Part shown: positions 1-7,776 of the stretch, in pieces
Layout: the number at the start of each line of letters is the position of its first letter
How positions within the stretch are numbered: position 1 is the stretch's first letter
Source: Actinomycetota bacterium
GTDB taxonomy: Bacteria; Actinomycetota; Humimicrobiia; Humimicrobiales; Humimicrobiaceae
Assembly (NCBI GenBank): GCA_016783995.1
Contig: JADHVN010000014.1
Coordinates: 1 to 18,450 of the forward strand
Length of the DNA stretch: 18,450 nt
Reading direction: 5' to 3'
Position numbers and translations under genes: made by a program
Notes under the pieces: generated by a model
What the model was told of the DNA's origin: nothing
Databases searched by the model: none
What the model saw: the letters and a program-made list of their open reading frames with translations, nothing else

Positions 1-103
1 TATCAAATAAGTAAGACTAGGATTATGTAAGTCTTTAAAAATAAATATGAATTAAAAACTTTGATAATTTTTCTCTAGATTGCGATAAAGGCCTATATCA
101 AAC

Positions 104-2023
104 ATGAAGATTTCTTTTAGGACAAAATTAATTATAAGTTTCCTTGCTGTGGTAATTATTACTGGTATTGTTGGCACTTTGGTGGTGTTAAATCTAATAG
201 TAGATGGAATAATAAGAGAGAAACAGGATAAGGTAAGAATTGATCTGAATTCAGCAAGAGAGATATATCAAGAAGAACTTGAGGAGATCGGAGACTTAGT
301 GAGGCTGACTGCTGTAAGATTTTTCATAAAAGACGCTCTTTTAAAAAGTGATCTGGAGGGTATAGAAAAAGAGCTTGTGCGAATAAGAGAAGAGGAGCAC
401 TTAGATATACTCACCCTCACAGATAAGAAGGGAAAAGTTCTTTTCAGGGCAAGCAATCCTGACGTTTACGGTGATAGTCAGGCAGAAGATGAGTTAATAA
501 ATAGGGTACTGTTGGAGAAAGAGGTAGTTGTTTCGACACAGATAATCTCAAGGAAAGAGCTGGAGAAAGAAGGAAAAGATTTAGCTGAGCAAGCAAATAT
601 AAAGTTTATACCAACTCCTAATGAGAAGCCAAGGCCAGAAAAGGAAGAGACATCGGGAATGGTAATAAAAGCAGCAGCCCCTGTCATGGGTTATAACAAC
701 GAACTATTAGGTATCATATATGCGTGGAGATTACTCAATAGAGATTATGATATAGTTGACAAAGTGAAGGATACGGTCTATAAGGGAATAAAGTATAAAG
801 GAAAGGATATAGGAACAGTAACTATCTTCCAGGGAGATCTGCGTATTTCAACTAATGTCAAGAACTTAGATGGAAGCAGGGCCATAGGGACTCGAGTCTC
901 TGAGGAGGTATACGACCAAGTATTAGTGAAGGGAATGCCCTGGATTGGTAGGGCATTTGTTGTAAATAATTGGTATATCACTGCATATGAGCCGATAAAA
1001 AATATAAAAGATGAGATTATCGGCATTCTATATGTTGGTCTTCTCGAAGAAAAATTTATTGATATGCGGAATGAGACCATGGGTATATACATTGGGATCA
1101 CGCTTGCCGGAATGGCACTGGCATTAATTATTTCGTATTTTTTAGCTTCTGGTATACTCAAACCTATTAATCGGTTAGTCTGTGCCTCAAAGCGACTGGC
1201 AAAGGGAGACCTAACACAAAGAGTTAAGCTCACCTCAAAGGATGAGATTGGTGAGTTGGCAGAGGCGTTTAATTTCATGGCATCTTCTATAAAAGAAAGA
1301 GATGAACAATTAAAAGTGCGTGCTCAACAAAAGATACAGGAATCAGAAAGATTAGCCTCTCTTGGACGGTTATCTGCTGGTATCGCTCATGAGATAAACA
1401 ATCCCCTTGGAGCAATCTTGATCTACAGCAATCTCTTGCTGGAGGAATCAGAACAACAGGATTCCAGAAGAGAGAACTTGAAAAAGATTGTTAGGGAGTC
1501 TATAAGGTGCAAAGAGATTGTAAAGGGACTCCTGGACTTCGCCCGGAAAGCTGAACCAAAGAAGGAGCCAGCAAATATAAATGAAATTTTGGAGAGGGTT
1601 TTATCACTCGTTGAGAAACAAGTACTATTTCAAAATATTAGGATAACCAGGACACTTCAACCTCAATTACCTATGGTAATGATAGATAAAACCCAAATTC
1701 AACAGGTTTTTATGAATATAATCTTGAATGCAGCAGAGGCGATGCAGGGAATAGGAAGTTTGACTATTGGAACCCAGCTCCTGGAGGATGGGCAGTCTGT
1801 GGAAATCGAATTTACTGATACAGGCTGTGGGATCTCAAAAGAGAATATGAAAAGGTTGTTTGAACCCTTCTTTACAACAAAGGAGGAAGTCGGTGGAATA
1901 GGGCTCGGGTTAGCTATTAGTTACGGGATAATAAAGAACCACGGGGGAAATATAGAAGTTAAAAGTAATGTTGGACAAAGTACAACTTTCCTAATAAAAT
2001 TACCCGTGGAGAAATGTGATTAA
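104..2023 (+). CDS. Sensor histidine kinase with extracytoplasmic Cache-like sensor, HAMP, HisKA and HATPase
   Basis: Membrane-bound sensor kinase of 639 residues. An N-terminal membrane helix (about residues 8-30) is followed by a large extracytoplasmic region (about 35-325) that resembles a Cache sensor, a second membrane helix (about 326-348), a HAMP linker ending near 400, and the kinase core. The H-box SLGRLSAGIAHEINNP carries the phospho-acceptor His429; the N-box has Asn542 in ILNAAEAM; the G1 box is DTGCGIS and the G2 box GGIGLGLAIS. All catalytic boxes are intact. It opens a run of seven closely spaced genes that continues into the hydrogenase genes, with a 24-base gap to the next gene. 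The likely role is to sense a small extracytoplasmic molecule and start a phosphorelay. The ligand cannot be read from sequence. The Cache call rests on domain layout rather than a profile match. The Shine-Dalgarno (AAAGG, about 11 bases upstream) is modest. Confidence 0.9.
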   Translation: MKISFRTKLIISFLAVVIITGIVGTLVVLNLIVDGIIREKQDKVRIDLNSAREIYQEELEEIGDLVRLTAVRFFIKDALLKSDLEGIEKELVRIREEEHLDILTLTDKKGKVLFRASNPDVYGDSQAEDELINRVLLEKEVVVSTQIISRKELEKEGKDLAEQANIKFIPTPNEKPRPEKEETSGMVIKAAAPVMGYNNELLGIIYAWRLLNRDYDIVDKVKDTVYKGIKYKGKDIGTVTIFQGDLRISTNVKNLDGSRAIGTRVSEEVYDQVLVKGMPWIGRAFVVNNWYITAYEPIKNIKDEIIGILYVGLLEEKFIDMRNETMGIYIGITLAGMALALIISYFLASGILKPINRLVCASKRLAKGDLTQRVKLTSKDEIGELAEAFNFMASSIKERDEQLKVRAQQKIQESERLASLGRLSAGIAHEINNPLGAILIYSNLLLEESEQQDSRRENLKKIVRESIRCKEIVKGLLDFARKAEPKKEPANINEILERVLSLVEKQVLFQNIRITRTLQPQLPMVMIDKTQIQQVFMNIILNAAEAMQGIGSLTIGTQLLEDGQSVEIEFTDTGCGISKENMKRLFEPFFTTKEEVGGIGLGLAISYGIIKNHGGNIEVKSNVGQSTTFLIKLPVEKCD

Positions 2024-2047
2024 CAAAAGAGAAAGAAGGCATATAAA

Positions 2048-2440
2048 ATGGAGAAAATAGCCAAGATTTTAATTATTGACGACAACCCTAATTTTGTGGA
2101 GGCAACTAAGGCAATCTTAGAGAACAAATCCTATAAGGTAGTAGCTGCTAATAACAAAAATGAAGGGATGGAGAAAATCAATTCTGAGAGGCCTGATTTG
2201 ATTCTTCTCGATATCATGATGGAAAAGCTTGACGATGGTTTTAATATCTGTTACAAGCTTAAACACGATCCAGAATTGAAAAAAATCCCAGTATTGGCAA
2301 TATCAGCCATTACCGAAGAGACCGGTTTTAAATTCTCTTCAGAGACTGACGGAGAATATTTTGAAGCAGATGACTATGTGGAGAAACCTGTAAAGGCAGA
2401 TGATTTGCTGGAACGGGTTGAGAAGCTTTTAAAGAAATAA
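2048..2440 (+). CDS. Stand-alone response regulator receiver domain (CheY-like)
   Basis: A 130-residue protein made only of a receiver domain. The acidic pair is Asp11-Asp12 (IIDDNP), the phospho-acceptor is Asp55 in LILLDIMM, the switch residue is Ser86 and the conserved lysine is Lys113 in EKP. The stretch between the switch strand and this lysine (about residues 90-108, rich in Ser, Glu and Gly) is longer than in most receivers. This variation is common in single-domain regulators next to Cache kinases. There is no DNA-binding or enzymatic output domain, so it should shuttle phosphate or act by protein contact. GAAGG lies upstream of the start. It sits 24 bases after the kinase gene and 18 bases before the hybrid kinase, which suggests a middle step in one relay. 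Confidence 0.9.
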   Translation: MEKIAKILIIDDNPNFVEATKAILENKSYKVVAANNKNEGMEKINSERPDLILLDIMMEKLDDGFNICYKLKHDPELKKIPVLAISAITEETGFKFSSETDGEYFEADDYVEKPVKADDLLERVEKLLKK

Positions 2441-2458
2441 ACGCTTGGAGAAATTAAA

Positions 2459-3559
2459 ATGGCTAATATTTTAATTATTGATGATGAAGATGCTATAAGA
2501 GACTCCTGTTCTCAGGTGTTGATTAAGGAGAGATACAAGGTAGAGACAGCTGGGGATGGTGAAACTGGCTTACAGAAGTTAAGAGAGGTAAAGCCTGATT
2601 TAGTTCTAGTTGACCTGAAGATGCCCGGGGTTTGTGGTATGGAAGTCCTTAAAAATATAAGGGATATCGATCCAAATATTATTACTGTAGTTATTACCGG
2701 TTTTGCAACAATAGACTCTGCAGTGGAGTCAATGAAACAGGGTGCTTATGACTTTCTCCCCAAGCCTTTTTCTCCCGATGAGTTGCGCCTTATTGTTAAG
2801 AGGGGGCTAGAAAAGAGGAAATTGGCTCTTGAAGCTGCTACTCTTCGGGAAGAGAAAATGAGGATGGAAGAAAATTTCATCACTATGGTCTCCCACGAAC
2901 TGCGCACCCCCCTTGCTGATATTCAGCAGTATTTTGAGGTGATATTGGGCGGTATAACAGGTAAAGTAGCAATAAAGCAAAGAAAGATGCTGGAGCAAGT
3001 AAGGGAGAGAATTGATGCACTGTTAAAGCTTATCAATGATTGGTTAGATATGACGCGAATTAAAACAGGCGAAGTTGTAGAAAAGTTTGAACTGTTAGAT
3101 ATATCTTCTATCCTGATGGACGCCATTGGTTTCATACGTCCACAAGCAAAGATGAGGAAAATCGCTTTGGAAATAGACGTCCCTACTAGTCTTAAGAAAG
3201 TCAAAGGTGATAAGGATAGCTTGAAAATGATGTTTACCAACCTGATTTCTAATGGGATAAGATTTAACCATGAAGGAGGCAGTGTTTTAATAAAGGCGAA
3301 GGAGCAAGAAGATCATATAGTCGTAGAGGTTTCTGATACAGGCATAGGTATTCTTAAAGAAAATCTCCCATTTATATTTGATGAATTTTTCAGAGTCAAA
3401 AGTGACAGGACTCGCCATATTACTGGCACAGGCTTGGGCCTATCTATTGTCAAGAAGATAGTGGAGGCGCACTCTGGTTCCATCAAGGTTGAAAGCGAAT
3501 TAGGAAAAGGTAGTACCTTTTTTATCATTATACCAAAATTTAAGAAAGAATCTAATTAA
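2459..3559 (+). CDS. Hybrid receiver-histidine kinase (REC-HisKA-HATPase), soluble
   Basis: A 366-residue cytoplasmic protein with no membrane helix. Its receiver domain comes first (about 1-118: Asp8-Asp9, phospho-acceptor Asp52 in LVDLKMPG, Thr80, Lys102 in PKPF). A short helix follows, then a HisKA domain with His146 in MVSHELRTPL. The HATPase domain ends the protein (Asn265 in NLISNGIRF, DTGIGI at 293-298, GTGLGL at 323-328). All catalytic motifs are intact. Receiver-first kinases usually have their kinase activity controlled by receiver phosphorylation, so this one may take phosphate from the upstream sensor or from the single receiver. It has no transcription-factor domain. Only 4 bases separate it from hydB, so it is almost certainly transcribed with the hydrogenase. 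The final target of the relay is not in this window. Confidence 0.9.
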   Translation: MANILIIDDEDAIRDSCSQVLIKERYKVETAGDGETGLQKLREVKPDLVLVDLKMPGVCGMEVLKNIRDIDPNIITVVITGFATIDSAVESMKQGAYDFLPKPFSPDELRLIVKRGLEKRKLALEAATLREEKMRMEENFITMVSHELRTPLADIQQYFEVILGGITGKVAIKQRKMLEQVRERIDALLKLINDWLDMTRIKTGEVVEKFELLDISSILMDAIGFIRPQAKMRKIALEIDVPTSLKKVKGDKDSLKMMFTNLISNGIRFNHEGGSVLIKAKEQEDHIVVEVSDTGIGILKENLPFIFDEFFRVKSDRTRHITGTGLGLSIVKKIVEAHSGSIKVESELGKGSTFFIIIPKFKKESN

Positions 3560-3563
3560 GACC

Positions 3564-4589
3564 ATGCAAATACTAAAGTTAGATAAGAAAAATTTAAATG
3601 AATTTATATTCAGTTTGAATAATTTCGGTGAAGTACATGTCCCTGTTAAAAAAGGCGATAAGCAATTTGTTTTCTCAAAACTTACTGATTTCTCCAAGAT
3701 AGAGCTTGAGTATACCAGGACTATATTGCCACCCAAGAAATATTTACATCCACCAACTGATAATCTATTTAAGTTTTCTCAACAGGAGGGCTACCAATCG
3801 TTAACAGAAGCATTGAGAAAAAAATATGTGGTCTTTGGACTTCATTCTTGCGATATCTATGCTATTAAGATACTTGATTTAGTCTTTGCAGGAGAATTTG
3901 TAGACAACCGCTATTTCACCCGAAGAAAGAATGTTGCCATAATCGGATTGGATTGTACCCCGGATGATAAATGTTTCTGCCGCTCAATGAGGGCAGACTT
4001 TGTAGAGGATGGTTTTGACCTGTTTTTATCGGATATTGGTAACTCCTATTTGGTTAGGGTAGGTACAGGCCGTGGAGATGACATGGTGTGTGAGACTAAA
4101 GGCCTTTTTAAAGGAGTGGATAGAATGGATATAGTGGAATATAAAAGGAGGTCTGATGAGAAGAAAAATCTTTTCAAGGTGGATATCGAACTTAGTGACT
4201 TGCCAGAGATAATGGATTTGGAGTATGAAAGCAAAGTGTGGGAAGAGATTGGCAAGGAGTGTCTTGGCTGCGGTAGTTGTTCTATGGTCTGTCCAACCTG
4301 CTACTGTTATGATGTATTCGATGAAGTTAATCTGGATGCCAACCATGGAGTGCGCAAAAGACAATGGGATTCCTGCCTATTTAAGGATTATGCATTGGTT
4401 GCTGGTGGGCATAATTTTAGAGCAGAGCGGTCATCCAGAGTTAAGAATAGGTTTTTCCATAAACAGAGGGGATTTGTTGCCCAATATGGAAGGCCAAGTT
4501 GCGTAGGATGCGGACGTTGTATAGAGGCATGCCCTGCTAATATAGATATTGTAGAGGTAATTAATAAAATACGAGGTGTAAAATTATGA
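3564..4589 (+). CDS. hydB: Group 3b-type [NiFe] hydrogenase (sulfhydrogenase) beta subunit, copy 1
   Basis: Iron-sulfur subunit of 341 residues, like the beta subunit of archaeal sulfhydrogenase I and AsrA-type proteins. It should carry electrons between the gamma flavin subunit and the delta/alpha hydrogenase core. Two ferredoxin-type [4Fe-4S] motifs lie in the C-terminal half: Cys233/236/239/243 (CLGCGSCSMVCP, with extra Cys246 and Cys248) and Cys313/316/319/323 (CVGCGRCIEACP). An N-terminal cysteine group (Cys96 in HSCD; Cys131, Cys137 and Cys139 around the CFC motif) may bind another cluster, which is inference. Length and layout match the family. It overlaps hydG by 4 bases (ATGA). Its own Shine-Dalgarno is weak, which fits translation coupled to the kinase gene just upstream. 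Confidence 0.9.
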   Translation: MQILKLDKKNLNEFIFSLNNFGEVHVPVKKGDKQFVFSKLTDFSKIELEYTRTILPPKKYLHPPTDNLFKFSQQEGYQSLTEALRKKYVVFGLHSCDIYAIKILDLVFAGEFVDNRYFTRRKNVAIIGLDCTPDDKCFCRSMRADFVEDGFDLFLSDIGNSYLVRVGTGRGDDMVCETKGLFKGVDRMDIVEYKRRSDEKKNLFKVDIELSDLPEIMDLEYESKVWEEIGKECLGCGSCSMVCPTCYCYDVFDEVNLDANHGVRKRQWDSCLFKDYALVAGGHNFRAERSSRVKNRFFHKQRGFVAQYGRPSCVGCGRCIEACPANIDIVEVINKIRGVKL

Positions 4590-5449
4590 GTACTCACTCA
4601 ACCATGGCAAAAGTAAAAAATGATATACATCAGCCATACTTAGCCAGGATTATCAACGTTCTTCCACAAATTCAGGATCATGTTTTGTTTCAGATAAAAT
4701 TTGAAGATCCCAAGACAGTTTCGAATTTTACTTATAGACCTGGCCAATTCGTTGAGTTGAGTGTAATAGGTAGTGGTGAAGCACCTATTTCGATATCCTC
4801 CTCGCCTACCCGGCCGGGGATTATTGAGCTCTGTGTGAGAAAAATTGGGAGGGTAACTAATGCTTTATATAGATTACCTTTAAATGCATTAGTTGGAATC
4901 AGAGGCCCTTATGGTAATGGTTTTCCCATTGAGAAGTTAGAGGACAATAATTTATTAATTATAGCAGGTGGTTTAGGTATGGCTCCTTTAAGGTCTCTTC
5001 TCTGGTATGCACTGGACAACCGGGCCAGATTCAAAGATATTATATTTATGCTTGGCGCAAAAACCCCTGATGAGATGTTATTCAAGTACGAACTTTTAAG
5101 ACTAATTGACAGACCTGATATTAAGTGTTTGTTAACAGTGGATAAAGATGAGGAAGGAATATGGAAGGCCCATTTCGGGGTGGTAACAAAGTTGTTTGAT
5201 TATGTAGAACTTGACCCTGCTACGACCTATGCTGCTCTATGCGGTCCTCCTATTATGTATAAATTTGTTCTAAGGGAGTTACTAAAGAGAAATTTCTCCA
5301 GGGATAGGATATTGATGTCTCTGGAAAGAAAGATGAAATGCGGTATAGGTAAGTGTGGGCATTGTAGCATAGGCTATAAATATACCTGCATAGATGGACC
5401 CATATTTACTTATTGGGATGCAATAAACCTCCCGGAAATGGTTGAATAA
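4586..5449 (+). CDS. hydG: Group 3b-type hydrogenase gamma subunit, FAD/NAD(P)-binding oxidoreductase, copy 1
   Basis: A 287-residue flavoprotein of the ferredoxin-NADP reductase superfamily that exchanges electrons with NAD(P)H for the hydrogenase. The FAD region holds RPGQFVEL (from residue 51) and SISSSP. The pyridine nucleotide site holds AGGLGMAPL (about 127-135) and CGPPIMYKF near 219. A C-terminal [2Fe-2S] motif uses Cys252, Cys257, Cys260 and Cys268 (CGIGKCGHC and the later Cys). The order FAD, NAD(P), 2Fe-2S is that of the sulfhydrogenase gamma subunit. NADH versus NADPH preference cannot be read from these motifs. GAGGTG upstream is a good Shine-Dalgarno. The symbol follows the Pyrococcus sulfhydrogenase genes and must not be confused with the radical-SAM HydG of [FeFe] hydrogenase maturation. 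Confidence 0.9.
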   Translation: MSTHSTMAKVKNDIHQPYLARIINVLPQIQDHVLFQIKFEDPKTVSNFTYRPGQFVELSVIGSGEAPISISSSPTRPGIIELCVRKIGRVTNALYRLPLNALVGIRGPYGNGFPIEKLEDNNLLIIAGGLGMAPLRSLLWYALDNRARFKDIIFMLGAKTPDEMLFKYELLRLIDRPDIKCLLTVDKDEEGIWKAHFGVVTKLFDYVELDPATTYAALCGPPIMYKFVLRELLKRNFSRDRILMSLERKMKCGIGKCGHCSIGYKYTCIDGPIFTYWDAINLPEMVE

Positions 5450-5452
5450 AGG

Positions 5453-6226
5453 ATGGTTATGATGAAACCAAAAGTTGGTATATTTGGATTGACAGGGTGT
5501 GCTGGTGAGCAGATAGTGATTTTAAATTGTGAGGACCAGCTTATTGATATCTTTGGTGCTATAGATATTAGGTGTTTTCCTACAGCTATGACTAAAAATG
5601 ATGAGGAATGCGAGTTAGGTATTGCGTTTGTAGAAGGAGCAGTAACCCAACCTGAGGATGAAGAGTCGTTGAAGAAGATCAGGCAAAGGTCAAAATTACT
5701 TATTGCCCTTGGCACCTGTGCTGTATGGGGTGGGCTTCCAGCTATGAGAAACGATGTTCCGCGAGGAGAATTTTTAGAGAAGGTCTACGGCACAAAGGGT
5801 AGGTCTTTTAAAAGTATCCCAGCTCAGCCTTTGAAGAATTTCATTAAGGTTGACTTATCTATTTCAGGATGCCCAATAGAGAAAGAGCAGTTCTTAAAGG
5901 CAGTTGCCTATTTGTTACATGGCGACCCACCTTTGCTGCCCAGTTATGCGGTATGTACAGAATGTAAAATGAACGAATATGTTTGCATGTTAGTTGGGAG
6001 AAATGAATTGTGCATGGGGCCTATAACTATGGCTGGTTGTGGTGCCCATTGCCCGGGTTACAACATCCCTTGTCGTGGATGCAGGGGTCCTGTAGATGAG
6101 GCTAATGTTGCTTCCGAGATTAAGATATTGAGAGAAAAAGGATTTACCCTGAGAGATATAGAAAATAGATTGCGAAGTTTTTCTTCTCAAGCTGAGATTT
6201 TGCAGAAACAATTTAAAAAGGAATAA
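5453..6226 (+). CDS. hydD: Group 3b-type [NiFe] hydrogenase small (delta) subunit, copy 1
   Basis: Small subunit of 257 residues that passes electrons from the Ni-Fe site through Fe-S clusters to beta and gamma. The proximal cluster region reads LTGCAGEQIVIL: Cys16 is present, but the second position of the usual CxxC pair is Glu19. The other proximal ligands are Cys89 (GTCA) and Cys140 (GCP). Eight more cysteines (168, 171, 178, 187, 196, 200, 207, 210) should hold two further [4Fe-4S] clusters. The counterpart gene in this window has a normal CGGC at this place. The Shine-Dalgarno AAAGGA overlaps the first ATG, so translation more likely begins at the ATG codons at 5459 or 5462, giving MMKPKVG or MKPKVG. 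Three bases separate it from hydG. There is no twin-arginine signal, so it should be cytoplasmic. Confidence 0.9.
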   Translation: MVMMKPKVGIFGLTGCAGEQIVILNCEDQLIDIFGAIDIRCFPTAMTKNDEECELGIAFVEGAVTQPEDEESLKKIRQRSKLLIALGTCAVWGGLPAMRNDVPRGEFLEKVYGTKGRSFKSIPAQPLKNFIKVDLSISGCPIEKEQFLKAVAYLLHGDPPLLPSYAVCTECKMNEYVCMLVGRNELCMGPITMAGCGAHCPGYNIPCRGCRGPVDEANVASEIKILREKGFTLRDIENRLRSFSSQAEILQKQFKKE

Positions 6227-6230
6227 TGTA

Positions 6231-7523
6231 ATGAACAAGTCAATAGTCATTAGTCATTTATGTAGAGTCGAAGGACATGGTGGTATTACCGTTGATATTA
6301 AAGATGGAAAAGTTTCGCAGGTAAACGTGGACATCTTTGAGGGGAGTCGTTTTTTTGAACCCCTCGTAATCGGGAGGTATTATGATGAGATCCCGCCGAT
6401 ATTATCACGGATATGTGCTATCTGTTCTGCAGTTCATACAATAACTTCCTTGATGGCCATAGAGAATGCCTTTGGCGTAAAGGTAACGCCTCAAACTGCC
6501 CTATTGCGGGATCTTTTAATCCAGGGAGGGAATATCGAAAGTCACGCTCTTCACCTATTCTGTTTGGCAGTACCAGACTATCTGGGCTATACAGGAGCTA
6601 TTAGTTTAGCAGCCGATCAGCCCGAACTAGTGAAAATGGGTTTGGATTTAAAAAAACTTGGAAATACCATCCAGGAGATGATAGGTGGTAGAGCAGTTCA
6701 TCCTGTAAATGCAGTGATAGGTGGCTTTGGGAAGTTACCTGATAAAGAACTACTCCTGGACTTAAAAAAGCAATTGGAAAAGGGATTACAACAAGCTTCA
6801 GCCTCTATAGATCTAATGGCTACTTTGAAAATTCCTAGCTTCACTGAATCGCTAACAGTTTACGCAGCGCTGGATTCTATTGATGTCAAATATAGCTTTT
6901 TTGGAGATAAGATAATCTTATCGACTGGTGACTCAATTGATATAAGTAAGTATAAAGAAGTCTGTAACGAAAAAGTTGTTCTACATTCTCACGCAAAACA
7001 CAGCCAATTTAAAAACAAACCATTTATGGTAGGTGCTCTGGCAAGGATAATGTTAAATGGGCACAAGCTAACTGGTGAGGCTAAAAAGGCCATGGAAAAA
7101 TTAGGTTTGAACTTGCCATCACAAAATGTGCTTCACAACAACATCGCTCAAGCTGTTGAATTGGTATACGCTGTTGAAAGGTCACTTGAGATTATAGAAC
7201 AGCTTCTTGAATATGGAATAAAAGATGAAAGACCTGCTAAAATAAAGGTTAAATCCGGCAAAGGAACAGCTGCTTGTGAGGCACCGCGGGGCATGTTGTT
7301 TCATAGTTATGCCTTTGATAAGAAAGGAAGTCTTGTCAGCGCCGATGTCATTACACCTACAGCACAAAATTTAGCCAATATGGAGAAAGACCTCAGAGTT
7401 TCTGTCGAGAGGCTTATTAACAAGTCTAAGGAATCCCTATCAGATAAATTAGAGATGGTAGTAAGAGCCTACGATCCCTGTATTTCTTGTTCGGTTCATT
7501 TAGTTGAGGTAAATTACAAATAA
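6231..7523 (+). CDS. hydA: Group 3b-type [NiFe] hydrogenase large (alpha) subunit, copy 1
   Basis: Catalytic subunit of 430 residues. The N-terminal nickel-binding motif is RICAICSAVH (Arg60, Cys62, Cys65, His69) and the C-terminal one is DPCISCSVH (Cys417, Cys420, His423), so all four Ni/Fe-ligating cysteines are present. After His423 a seven-residue tail remains, the kind of C-terminal extension that a maturation protease removes once nickel is inserted. IGGRAVHP and EAPRG are further conserved family stretches. AAGGAA lies a proper distance before the ATG, 4 bases after hydD. The gene is the last intact hydrogenase subunit of this operon and is followed directly by the remains of the protease that would be expected to process it. 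Confidence 0.93.
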   Translation: MNKSIVISHLCRVEGHGGITVDIKDGKVSQVNVDIFEGSRFFEPLVIGRYYDEIPPILSRICAICSAVHTITSLMAIENAFGVKVTPQTALLRDLLIQGGNIESHALHLFCLAVPDYLGYTGAISLAADQPELVKMGLDLKKLGNTIQEMIGGRAVHPVNAVIGGFGKLPDKELLLDLKKQLEKGLQQASASIDLMATLKIPSFTESLTVYAALDSIDVKYSFFGDKIILSTGDSIDISKYKEVCNEKVVLHSHAKHSQFKNKPFMVGALARIMLNGHKLTGEAKKAMEKLGLNLPSQNVLHNNIAQAVELVYAVERSLEIIEQLLEYGIKDERPAKIKVKSGKGTAACEAPRGMLFHSYAFDKKGSLVSADVITPTAQNLANMEKDLRVSVERLINKSKESLSDKLEMVVRAYDPCISCSVHLVEVNYK

Positions 7524-7776
7524 AGGATATATTAATTTTTGGCGCAGGGAATCCACTTCCAAAGGATGAAGGAGTAGGTACTTATCAAGCTACAAAATTA
7601 TATCGATAGACATTAAGCCGGAAATAATAAGTCTTGGTACTGAATTTTCGAAAAAGGTAAAGGCAAATATTGACAAGACTATTTCCACAGTCCTTCAGGA
7701 AATATTGCCAGAGAAAGAAATTTTAAGAAAAGGTGGGGTAAAATTAGACTTTCAAAAAAAGGAGAATATGCCTTAA
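7520..7776 (+). pseudogene. Remnant of a hydrogenase maturation protease (HycI/HyaD family), internally deleted
   Basis: Immediately after hydA, one frame from 7520 reads KDILIFGAGNPLPKDEGVGT and continues to a TAG at 7607-7609. This is the N-terminal signature of [NiFe]-hydrogenase maturation endopeptidases, including the DEGVG acid. A second frame, from about 7606 to the TAA at 7774-7776, reads IDIKPEIISLGTEFSKKVKA and onward, which looks like the C-terminal end of the same family (P-E-x-x-x-x-G-x-E-x-S). Together they give under 80 residues, where the family usually has about 150. The middle, which should hold the second and third metal ligands (Asp and His), is missing. The first frame begins at ATA, not a normal start. 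The remains overlap the start of the Rrf2 gene. The family assignment is by eye from these two motifs. Confidence 0.8.

Noticed and set aside
13..35. AAGACT...AGTCTT inverted repeat as terminator of an upstream gene
   Set aside because: Six-base stem with an 11-base loop and only a short T run; the upstream gene is outside the window.
61..89. TTGATA-N17-GATAAA as promoter of the sensor kinase operon
   Set aside because: It would place the transcript start within about ten bases of the ATG and lose the ribosome site, so the real promoter probably lies further upstream, beyond the window.
7182..7367. Minus-strand frames inside hydA-1, such as the one starting near 7367
   Set aside because: They lie opposite a well-supported conserved gene, have no ribosome site and show no family motif.
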